DNA from: Vulcanimicrobiota bacterium
GTDB lineage: Bacteria > Vulcanimicrobiota > Vulcanimicrobiia > Eremiobacterales > Eremiobacteraceae
NCBI GenBank assembly: GCA_013290125.1
Contig: JABCYQ010000007.1
Location: 1 to 64,000, forward strand
Reading direction: 5' to 3'
Length of the DNA: 64,000 nucleotides
Shown: piece after piece, positions 17,034-24,558 of the stretch
How positions within the stretch are numbered: position 1 is the first letter of the stretch
Layout of the letters: the number at the start of each line of letters is the position of its first letter
Notes under the pieces: model-generated
Seen by the model: the letters and a program-made list of their open reading frames with translations, nothing else
Database searches by the model: none
Told to the model about the DNA's origin: nothing
Program-made: the position numbers and the translations under genes

Positions 17034-17636
17034 ATGCGCATCTCGCTCAAGCAAACGGCCGCGCTGACGGTCGCGCTCGTCGCGCTTGCAGGCTGCAGCC
17101 ATTCATCCGCGGCTCCGGTGCCGCCCGGCGCGAAGACGTACAAGCAGATCGAACGGCTCTCGGAGCCGGCGGTCAAGGAAGTGTTCGAGAACTTCACCGA
17201 TCACGACACGACCAACCGCACCACGCCCGCGAACGACAGCCTCCTCCAAGGCGAAGTGAACACGTTCATGACCACGGTGGCCGGCCGCAGCCAGGCGACG
17301 TCCAACGCGATCATCTCCGTCCTCTTCCCCTTCGAGATCACAGCCGACATGAGCGTCAATCTTCCCGCAGGCGGACAGCCGGCCGGACAGTATGGCGCGT
17401 ATCTCGGAATCCAGACCGGCGGCGCCACCGGCAACACGTTCGGCGGCCGCTGGCTCAACGATGACTCGGTCAAGATATCGCTCGGGGCGATCTTCGGGAA
17501 CACGCTCGCCGCGCTCGGCGCCGCTCCCGAGGACAACCACGAATCGTGGTGCCTAGCCGACGACAACCTCTCGAACGGGCAAGGCACGTTTCAGACCTAC
17601 AGCAACACGTTCCCCTACGTCAACGCGCCGTACTGA
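17034..17636 (+). CDS. DUF4331-type C-terminal half, lipoprotein
   Basis: A 200-aa lipoprotein: signal peptide with lipobox LAGC (Cys at residue 21). The mature part begins near QIERLSEPAVKEVFENF, which resembles the stretch after the centre of long DUF4331 proteins (interior ...RMGNPLINEV... type). It ends with NTFPYVNAPY, as the full-length family does. It follows the N-terminal half by 18 bp on the same strand. The two together would rebuild one DUF4331 unit, one soluble or exported and one lipid-anchored. The assignment is by eye. Confidence 0.7.
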   Translation: MRISLKQTAALTVALVALAGCSHSSAAPVPPGAKTYKQIERLSEPAVKEVFENFTDHDTTNRTTPANDSLLQGEVNTFMTTVAGRSQATSNAIISVLFPFEITADMSVNLPAGGQPAGQYGAYLGIQTGGATGNTFGGRWLNDDSVKISLGAIFGNTLAALGAAPEDNHESWCLADDNLSNGQGTFQTYSNTFPYVNAPY

Positions 17637-17649
17637 TCGGCGGCGTGCA

Positions 17650-19008
17650 GTGAACGGATCGCGGGCCCCCCTGGCCATCCTCGCCCTGGCGCTGATCGCG
17701 CTAGCGGTGTGGCCCGCGTTCGTCACGCGCATGAACCTCGATTCTTCATCGACTTCAGTCGCGTCGGCGGCCGCGGTCGATGCAATATTTACGCCGGCGC
17801 CCGTCACGCGCGACTATCTCGTCCGCGATGGCCTCGTATCATTTTACGAACGAGCGGTGCGCCGTACACCAAGCGATCAGATCATGGCGCGCATGCTCGC
17901 CGGCCAGTATCTGATGCGCTTTCGCGAGCGCGGCGATGTCGGCGATCTGAAGCGCGCGCGTATCGCTGCTTCGCGCTCGCTTATGTTGCAGCCGCGTCAC
18001 AATGATGGTGCGGAAACCGAACTCGGATCTGTCGCCCTTTCTTTGCACGACTTCCGCGCCGCGCAGCGCTACTACGAAGACGTCACCCGCATGGCGCCCT
18101 GGAATCACGATAGTTGGGCGAATCTCGCCTCAGCCGACATGGAGCTTGGCGAATACGCGGCAGCGCGGCAAGTTCTGGCTAAGTCGCAAGGCCCGTATGT
18201 CGACGCCGCCCGGGAAACGTCGCTCGCCCGCTACGACGAGCTCACCGGAGATTTGAGGCGCGCGCAGTCGCACCTTACGGTCGGCATGCAGCAGATCGAT
18301 TCGGTGATCGACAATCCCGCGGAAGCGCGCGCGTGGTATCATTTCCGCGCAGGTGAGCTGGCGTTTGAGAACGGCGACGCGCGCGGCGCGGAACGCGACT
18401 TGCACGACGCGCTTGCGATCTATCCCGACGATGCAAAGGCCTATAACACACTCGCGCGCATCTATTGTGCCACGCATCGCTGGCGCGAGGCTCTCGCTGC
18501 AGCGGACAAGGCGGCCGAACTCATGCCCTTGCCGGAGACGCTCGGCTATGAGTTCGACGCACAACGCGAGCTCGGTGACAAACCCGGCGCCGCCGAGACG
18601 CAAGATCTGATCTTCGCGATCCAGCGCATCGGCAACGCGAACGGGATCAACGATCGCGCGATCGCGGTCTACGAAAGCGAACACGGTCTCCGGCTTGGCG
18701 ACGCGGTCCTGATCGCACGCCGCGATCTTGCTTCGCGCGACGATCTCTACGCCGAGGACACGCTCGCGTGGGCGCTCGCCATGGATGGCCGTTTCGGCGA
18801 GGCGCGTCCGCATGCCGCAAGAGCCGTCGCCGTCGGCACGCGCGACTCTCGCGTGCTCTTCCACGCAGGCTGGATCAGCTTCCGTCTTGGCGACCAAGCA
18901 AAAGCGCGGCTGCTTCTGCAGAGCGCGCTAGCCGTCAATCCCGAGTTCCATCCGTATTATGCCGACTGGGCACGCGCGGCGTTGCGCCGGCTCGTCATGT
19001 CCCGATAA
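17650..19008 (+). CDS. TPR-repeat protein with N-terminal membrane anchor
   Basis: A 452-aa protein starting at GTG 14 bp after the DUF4331 lipoprotein. One N-terminal hydrophobic segment (ILALALIALAVWPAFV) should anchor it, with the rest outside the cytoplasm. Several tetratricopeptide repeats can be recognised, for example around SWANLASADMELGEYAAARQ and AYNTLARIYCATHRWREAL. TPR proteins accompany DUF4331 genes in other genomes, so it likely assembles or scaffolds the exported DUF4331 pair. It is the last gene of the operon; no terminator is apparent. Confidence 0.72.
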   Translation: MNGSRAPLAILALALIALAVWPAFVTRMNLDSSSTSVASAAAVDAIFTPAPVTRDYLVRDGLVSFYERAVRRTPSDQIMARMLAGQYLMRFRERGDVGDLKRARIAASRSLMLQPRHNDGAETELGSVALSLHDFRAAQRYYEDVTRMAPWNHDSWANLASADMELGEYAAARQVLAKSQGPYVDAARETSLARYDELTGDLRRAQSHLTVGMQQIDSVIDNPAEARAWYHFRAGELAFENGDARGAERDLHDALAIYPDDAKAYNTLARIYCATHRWREALAAADKAAELMPLPETLGYEFDAQRELGDKPGAAETQDLIFAIQRIGNANGINDRAIAVYESEHGLRLGDAVLIARRDLASRDDLYAEDTLAWALAMDGRFGEARPHAARAVAVGTRDSRVLFHAGWISFRLGDQAKARLLLQSALAVNPEFHPYYADWARAALRRLVMSR

Positions 19009-19182
19009 GCGGCACAACGGGCGCATCTTCGCAAATATTTCTATAAGTGGGCGGTGCAAAAACTGGGCCGAACCTTGATTCTTCGTCCCTGCGCCACGCG
19101 ACGATTGCAGGGGCCGCGGCGAATATAGTATGTCCGCAGAAACCGCTCGAGATCAACGCTCGGAAAGCTTCAAGGCCCGTCC

Positions 19183-20484
19183 ATGTCACCGCGCCGGAAC
19201 GATTCCAGCCCCGCGATGCATCAACTTCGTAATGGGTTGCGCATCGTCAGCACGCCCATGCATAACGCCCGAACCATGAGCATCGCGTTTGCGGTTCGTG
19301 CGGGTTCCGTCTATGATCCGCCGCGCTCGGCCGGCCTCGCCCATTTCCTGGAGCACCTCGTCTTCAAGGCGACTGACGATTACTCGCGCCCCGAGCTCGC
19401 TGAGGCGATGCAGCGCTGCGGCAATCGCTTCGATCCCACCACCGGCAAAGAGACCATCTCGATCGCGGGCACAGTGCCGACCGGTAAACTTGACGACGCG
19501 CTCGCGCTCGTAGCAAGCGTGACGCAACGACCACGGTTCGAAAACGACGACGTCGAGACCGAGCGCCAAGTCGTGCTGGAAGAGCTACGCGACTGGGAGG
19601 ACGATCCGAGCAAGCGGATCGAGGCGCTCGCTGACCGCACGCTCTGGGGCACGCATCCGTTGGGCCGCGACACGGGTGGCACTCGGTCGAGCGTGCGCGC
19701 AATTTCGCGCGCGCAAGTGCGCCGTTTTCATCGCCGCTATTTCCATCCGCGCAACGCGGTTCTAAGTCTTGCGGGTCCGATGTCGCATCGCGACTTGCTC
19801 GGCGTCGCGCGCAAGCATTTCGGAGATTGGCGACCAGAGGCGACAGCGGTCATGCCCAAGCGCCACCCGATCACGGCCGACGCGCCGGCGATCCTTCAGG
19901 GACGCCGTTCAAAAGTATTGCGCCGCAGCGACACGTCGCAAGTCTGGTTCTCCGTTTCCACGACGACGCCGTCGTATCGTCACGGCTACGACGCAGTGCT
20001 GCGCGCGCAGCTGGCGCAAGTACTGATCGGCGATGGCGACGGAAGCCGACTCTGGGACGGCCTGCGCGAACGCATGGGTCTGGCGTACGAAGTGTACGCC
20101 ACACTGGACTTCTACGGCGAATCGGGCGTCATGAGCGCGCTCTGCGCCGTCGGTCGCGGACGCGCGAGCGCGGCGGTGCGCGAGATGAAGCGCATCTTGG
20201 ACGAGACCGCGGATGGATTCACGCGCGAGGAGTTCTCGCGCGGTAAGGCCGCCCTCGGCGCGCAGATTGAACTGAGTTCAGACTGGAATGCCGCGAATGC
20301 CGCGCGCTATGCCGAACTCGCGCTCTTCGAGCAGCAGCTCGTGACGCCGGCGCAAGAGCTCGCGATGCTCGACAAAGTGCGCCCGCCCGAATTCAACCGC
20401 TTTGTCAAAGCGAACGTCAGATGGGATTCTGCCGCAGTCTGCGCGATCGGTGGCGGCCCCGCTCTCGCAGCCGTCCGCGACTAA
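19183..20484 (+). CDS. M16-family zinc metallopeptidase
   Basis: A 433-aa insulinase/processing-peptidase-like protein. The inverted zinc motif HFLEH (HxxEH) is at residues 54-58, with the third ligand Glu in the downstream ERQVVLEELRDWEDDP segment near residue 130. An M16 C-terminal domain follows. No signal peptide is seen. Single M16 proteins of this length often form dimers and cut peptides or process cofactors. ATG start at 19183, with a second ATG at 19216 possible. The 174 bp before it contain nothing I recognise. Confidence 0.85.
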   Translation: MSPRRNDSSPAMHQLRNGLRIVSTPMHNARTMSIAFAVRAGSVYDPPRSAGLAHFLEHLVFKATDDYSRPELAEAMQRCGNRFDPTTGKETISIAGTVPTGKLDDALALVASVTQRPRFENDDVETERQVVLEELRDWEDDPSKRIEALADRTLWGTHPLGRDTGGTRSSVRAISRAQVRRFHRRYFHPRNAVLSLAGPMSHRDLLGVARKHFGDWRPEATAVMPKRHPITADAPAILQGRRSKVLRRSDTSQVWFSVSTTTPSYRHGYDAVLRAQLAQVLIGDGDGSRLWDGLRERMGLAYEVYATLDFYGESGVMSALCAVGRGRASAAVREMKRILDETADGFTREEFSRGKAALGAQIELSSDWNAANAARYAELALFEQQLVTPAQELAMLDKVRPPEFNRFVKANVRWDSAAVCAIGGGPALAAVRD

Positions 20485-20530
20485 CCTCACTCAAACCTTC
20501 GCAAGACGCCGATCAATCCTTAGCCATCCT

Positions 20531-20558
20531 GAAAGGGGCCGACGCTAGTCGGCCCTTA
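20531..20558. repeat. GGGCCGAC palindrome between convergent genes
   Basis: Arms GGGCCGAC (20536-20543) and GTCGGCCC (20548-20555), loop GCTA, preceded by TGAAAG. It lies in the 75-bp gap between the M16 peptidase stop and the stop of the convergent lipoprotein gene. It is a member of the dispersed family. Confidence 0.87.
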
Positions 20559-20559
20559 T

Positions 20560-20985
20560 TCAGTTGACTACAATCGTAATCGTCCCCGGCTCCTTGTAAA
20601 AAGCCTGACGGACTTCAACGGCATACGATCCCAACCTATGGGCGCCGAAATTCGTCGTGTGACCTACCAGCGGATCAAGGTGCCCACCGTTGCTTGTCCA
20701 TCGCCCGGTTACGCTCTGGTACGTTACCGGGCCTCTACATTCAAAACCCGAAAAGTTTTGGTGCCTTACGAAGACTGCAAGCGCATCTCTCTGGCCCGGA
20801 TGTATTGTTCCCGACGACGCCATGATAACTAGACGATCGCATGGGTTCGGGTCAGTCGCCGGATTGACAAATACGCTCTGTAGAACTGGCGACCGAGCCT
20901 GTTGTACATCGAAGCCGCCACCTGCGCCGCCACAGGCCGTCAGTACCGGAGTGAGGACAATAATGAGGTAGACTCCCAGTTTCAT
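20560..20985 (-). CDS. Hypothetical lipoprotein
   Basis: A 141-aa lipoprotein with signal peptide and lipobox LTAC (Cys at residue 18) followed by a glycine-rich spacer. The mature part has two Cys residues and a likely beta-sandwich with the final strand FYKEPGTITIVVN, reminiscent of Ig-like surface domains. No named family recognised. ATG start. It is convergent with the M16 gene. Confidence 0.6.
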   Translation of the reverse strand: MKLGVYLIIVLTPVLTACGGAGGGFDVQQARSPVLQSVFVNPATDPNPCDRLVIMASSGTIHPGQRDALAVFVRHQNFSGFECRGPVTYQSVTGRWTSNGGHLDPLVGHTTNFGAHRLGSYAVEVRQAFYKEPGTITIVVN

Positions 20986-21054
20986 CAGCCCTCTCCTTGT
21001 AAATTGAAATGCATCGTGTTCAACTTCGAGCTGCAGAACTCAAATCAGGGCTCT

Positions 21055-21746
21055 AACTTGAACACAGAACCCTCGTTTTTTGCACCTCCGAATTGAGTTG
21101 TGCCATAAAGCGCCCCCGTACTATCGGCGATTAAACCCGCGACCGATTGCTCGCCGTCACTTGGGGGCCCCGGAAACTGTAGATGACGCGCTCAGTGTAA
21201 CCGGTTCCGGAGTTCTCCAACTTAAAGACTATACCAGCGCCAGGACACATGCCATTGATGGAGTCTGCAGTGCCATAAAGTGCGCCTGGGCCGCTCGCGA
21301 TCAGTCCTCCGAACGGATAACGGCCGTCGCACCCACCCTGGAAACTGAAGAGAACGCTCTCCGCTCCTGAGGGCTTTACCCTGAACACCGTTCCGCAACC
21401 ATTTGGACAAAGGTCGCTCCCTCCGCCGGTGGTCGTGCCGTAGAGCGCCCCGAGTTTGTCGGCGATCAATCCGGCATACGGTCCTTGGCCGTCGCTGCCG
21501 CCGTTGAACCGGTGAAGGATGGTCTCCACGTAACCCGTCGCCGACGGCTTCAATTCAAACACGATGCCACAGCCGAGTGAGCAGTTCAAACTTCCTCCCC
21601 CCGAATAAGTCGTGCCGTACAACGCGCCGCCGTTGCCCGCGATTAGTGCTGCGATAGGTAGCGAGCCATCGTCTCGGCCTTTGAAACGATAGAGGACGCT
21701 TTCGGTGCCCCGAAGCGCCGCAACCCACAATCAAGGCGGTCGTCAC
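21055..21746 (-). pseudogene. GloVer-repeat propeller protein, two frameshifts
   Basis: It encodes the repeat (DG..P.AGLIAD..GALYGTT..GG....GTVF) of the choice-of-anchor tandem GloVer proteins. Four full repeats are readable, the last in a different frame, continuing AGLIADSTGALYGTTQFGG to a stop at 21055. One base missing from the C-run at 21163-21167 would join the frames. At the 5' end a GTG at 21746 overlaps the upstream gene's stop (GTGA). Its frame (GCGASG...) joins the repeats if one base of the 4-base run at 21708-21711 is removed. Both changes lie in homopolymers, so sequencing error cannot be excluded. Confidence 0.68.
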
Positions 21747-22786
21747 GGGATGAACTTCGCGATCTTGTTTGACCCCTGCTCGACGATCCAGAGATTTCCG
21801 TCGGGGCCAAGCGCGATTCCAACCGGACCGCTGCCGGGCGCCAGGGCATATTCAGTGATAATTCCGAGCATCGAGATCCTAGCGATCTTATTCGCGGCAA
21901 ACTCGGTGAACCACACGACCCTATTTGTTTTTATGATCGCAACGGGGCTGGACGAACTTGTCGGAATAGGATACTCAGTCAGCACGCCCAGTTGCGAGAT
22001 TCGACCGATCTTGTTCGCGCTGCCCTCAGTGAACCAAGCATTCCCGTCGGTCGCCGCGGCAATGCCGCCGTCTGCGTTCGATCCGGCTGGGAGCGCGAAG
22101 TCGGTCTTCACGCCGCCGGCGGTCACGAAGCCGATCAAGTGTCGCCCAGTGAGCGTGTACCACACGCCACCGCCTGCTTCCGAGGCGACTTGACCCGGCG
22201 TCTCAACTCCACCATACTGCGCCAACAGACTCTGAACGCCGCCGGTCGTCATCCTGACGATACTCGTGTACGACTGGTCGTGACATCGCGGCGGTGAGCA
22301 GATGATCTTAATCCCCGATGTCGTGAGCCATACATCTTTGCCCGGCAGCCCTCCAATCCCACCGTTCACGAGGCCGCCAGTATAGCTGGTTAACGCGCCC
22401 GCGGTTGTGATTGCGTATATTCCGCGGTAAGCGGTGAACCAGATGCGACCGTCGGCGGCGGTGGTGATCGGTCCACGCGGTAAATAAGGGACGCCGTATT
22501 CGGTAAATTCGCCTGTCGTCGTCATGCTGGCAACTTTTGAGGCATTGGTTTCGGTGAACCAAAGATTTCCGTCCGGACCAGCGGTTATGTCGGCCGCGTT
22601 GCTTCCAGAGGTAGGTATGGGGAATTCCGCCGCGACACAAAGGTGGACGCACGTGCCGCGGCCGCTTGATTCCGATATCGCGGCGGGCGCCGCGACGCTA
22701 ATGTGGCCGGCCGGCGGCGCGCCGGCGCTGCACCCGGACAAGAAAATCAGGATGACCGGCAGGAAGAGAACGTGATTCGTTTTCAT
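21743..22786 (-). CDS. Streptogramin-lyase-like (Vgb) beta-propeller lipoprotein
   Basis: A 347-aa lipoprotein with lipobox LSGC (Cys about residue 19) and about seven propeller blades carrying the repeat GPDGNLWFTE...NKIARIS typical of the virginiamycin B lyase/NHL fold. Such proteins are commonly labelled Vgb lyase. Most are not shown to cleave streptogramin, and I cannot confirm the catalytic residues, so it is better read as a surface propeller. The start at 22786 puts the signal peptide first. It is followed, with a GTGA overlap, by the GloVer pseudogene. Confidence 0.75.
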   Translation of the reverse strand: MKTNHVLFLPVILIFLSGCSAGAPPAGHISVAAPAAISESSGRGTCVHLCVAAEFPIPTSGSNAADITAGPDGNLWFTETNASKVASMTTTGEFTEYGVPYLPRGPITTAADGRIWFTAYRGIYAITTAGALTSYTGGLVNGGIGGLPGKDVWLTTSGIKIICSPPRCHDQSYTSIVRMTTGGVQSLLAQYGGVETPGQVASEAGGGVWYTLTGRHLIGFVTAGGVKTDFALPAGSNADGGIAAATDGNAWFTEGSANKIGRISQLGVLTEYPIPTSSSSPVAIIKTNRVVWFTEFAANKIARISMLGIITEYALAPGSGPVGIALGPDGNLWIVEQGSNKIAKFIP

Positions 22787-22813
22787 GGCGCTTTCCAATT
22801 CACGATAAACATA

Positions 22814-23043
22814 TCAAGGAACCAGCTTTCCTATCTTGTTGCCCGAGATCTCCGTGAACCAAATGTTGCCGTCGCTTCCCCGGGCAATTCCGATGGGACC
22901 GCTCGACCCTCACGGAGAGACGTCCGATCGGTCACGCTCCGATCACCGACGGCCGCAAGTGTCGAATTGGCCGCGCACCCGGAGCAGACTATGGCCGAGA
23001 TGCACGCGAGAACCGCGGCAACGACTCCTTTTGTTCTTCGCAT
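22814..23043 (-). pseudogene. Remnant of a third Vgb-like lipoprotein: signal peptide joined to the last blade
   Basis: The 5' part encodes a lipoprotein signal peptide with lipobox CSGC and a short spacer. Near 22900 the frame shifts directly into one final blade, [18 protein letters not shown] followed by NKIGKLVP and a stop at 22814. All internal blades (expected about 280 aa) are missing. The best reading is a large internal deletion of a gene like its two neighbours. No single base change rescues a full-length protein. Confidence 0.7.
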
Positions 23044-23052
23044 TTCGATCTC

Positions 23053-24282
23053 CTAATGAGACCTACTGGGTACGATGGTGGATCTTGCGCTCTCGCGAAC
23101 TCGAATGAGCGGTCGGTGCGCCGCACCGCGGTGCAGCGGGCCGCCGCTCACGGTGAACACCGCTACAGAGTCGTTCAGGATATCGGTGAGCCACACCGAT
23201 CCGTTGAACCCCGGTGCGACCGCGAGTGGTTGTATCGGGAAGTTCGACGGTGTGACGTACTCGACGAACGTTTGTGCCACTGGATCGACACGGCACAGCG
23301 CGCTGTTGAAGTCTTCGGCGAACCATAAAGAACCGTCTGGTCCTGAGACCATGTAGTCTGGACGCGAGACTTTCGTTGGGGTCTGGAATTCCTGGATACT
23401 GCCCGCCGTCGTTATCAGCGCTGCTTGGTTTGCGTCTCGTTCGGTAAACCATAGGTTTCCGTCAGCGGCCGCCACGATCGTATGCGGATAGCTGTTCGCT
23501 GTCGGAGTGGTGAATTCGGTGATATGCCCCGTCGCGATATCGAGCCGCGCGACTTTGCTGTTGGAAACCTCGGTGAACCACATGTTGTTGTCGGGCCCCT
23601 TCGTGATGCGTCCGCCGTTGCCGCCGGCCGTTGGAATCTGGTAGACGTTGATCACCGTGCCGGCAAGGGTCATCCGTCCGATCTTCGACGAATTCGAGTG
23701 ATCGAACCAGATATTTCCGTCTGGGCCGATCGCGATGCCGCGCGGGCCCTCTAGCTGGGGCTGCATTGGGAACACGGCCGGATCGAGCGGGTAAATCGTG
23801 ATGACACCGAGCGGTGTGACTTGCGCGATGGCGTTGAGTTGGGCCATCGAGATGTACATGTTGCCATCGGGGCCAAGGACCATATCGGTGGGTCCGGCGC
23901 TGCATATGGGTGGTGGATTTAGACATTGTGGATCCGACGGGAAAGTCCACGCCGACACAAGGCCGGCAGCATTGTAACGCGCGATCTGATTGCTATTGTA
24001 AACGCTGACCCACATGTCTTGGTCGGATCCCATGGCTATGCCCGGCAGATACTCGTTTGGATCAAACGTCTCGGGCATTGGAAAGCTCGTCGCATACGCT
24101 ACCGGCACCGGCGGATTGGCAGGCGTCTTCAACTGCTCGACGTGCTCGCGAGGCCTGATCGGCGGCAGTGCCGATTGTTTCGTGCCAACAGCCGAGCATC
24201 CGACGATCGCCAGGCCAAGCGCGATGGCACCGCTTTTCAGCGCCGCGCGACATAGATCAGACATTTTTGCGATCCGAATCAT
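23053..24282 (-). CDS. Streptogramin-lyase-like (Vgb) beta-propeller lipoprotein
   Basis: A 409-aa lipoprotein. The signal peptide starts at ATG 24282 with GAGAG about 6 nt upstream and ends in lipobox IVGC. Six or seven blades follow, with repeats such as GPDGNIWFDHSNSSKIGRM and GPDNNMWFTEVSNSKVARL. A 40-residue basic C-terminal tail after the last blade has no match to the fold. It is a paralogue of the protein at 21743-22786 and, with the remnant between, forms a tandem cluster on one strand. Ligand unknown; cell-surface binding is likely. Confidence 0.75.
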   Translation of the reverse strand: MIRIAKMSDLCRAALKSGAIALGLAIVGCSAVGTKQSALPPIRPREHVEQLKTPANPPVPVAYATSFPMPETFDPNEYLPGIAMGSDQDMWVSVYNSNQIARYNAAGLVSAWTFPSDPQCLNPPPICSAGPTDMVLGPDGNMYISMAQLNAIAQVTPLGVITIYPLDPAVFPMQPQLEGPRGIAIGPDGNIWFDHSNSSKIGRMTLAGTVINVYQIPTAGGNGGRITKGPDNNMWFTEVSNSKVARLDIATGHITEFTTPTANSYPHTIVAAADGNLWFTERDANQAALITTAGSIQEFQTPTKVSRPDYMVSGPDGSLWFAEDFNSALCRVDPVAQTFVEYVTPSNFPIQPLAVAPGFNGSVWLTDILNDSVAVFTVSGGPLHRGAAHRPLIRVRESARSTIVPSRSH

Positions 24283-24558
24283 TTGAAGCTCTCTCACCTT
24301 TCCGGTCTCGCTTTGGCGCGCTGGTCCGCCTGCGTGCGATGAGCCGATGCAGTTCTAGTCCTTGGTCCGCAACCCACGTGCGATCGCGATCCGAGCTGTT
24401 CGGAGCGACGGGTTTGTCCGGATCACGACGCTCATTCTCCATGTGTTACAGCCTCGCAGTTTGAAGTGCGCGGATCGACCGACGACTGAATCGTAGCATG
24501 CCGCTTGGTGACGGTACATCGGTAAATGTACGTACGCAGAGCTTCGAACGTGGGACGC

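Noticed and set aside
21743-24282. Streptogramin resistance genes
   Set aside because: The Vgb-like propeller repeats are present, but catalytic residues could not be verified and lipoprotein propellers of this type are mostly not lyases.
24257-24442. Small minus-strand frame upstream of the propeller gene (61 codons)
   Set aside because: Charged, low complexity, no family, and overlaps the signal peptide start of the propeller gene; could be real but not supported.
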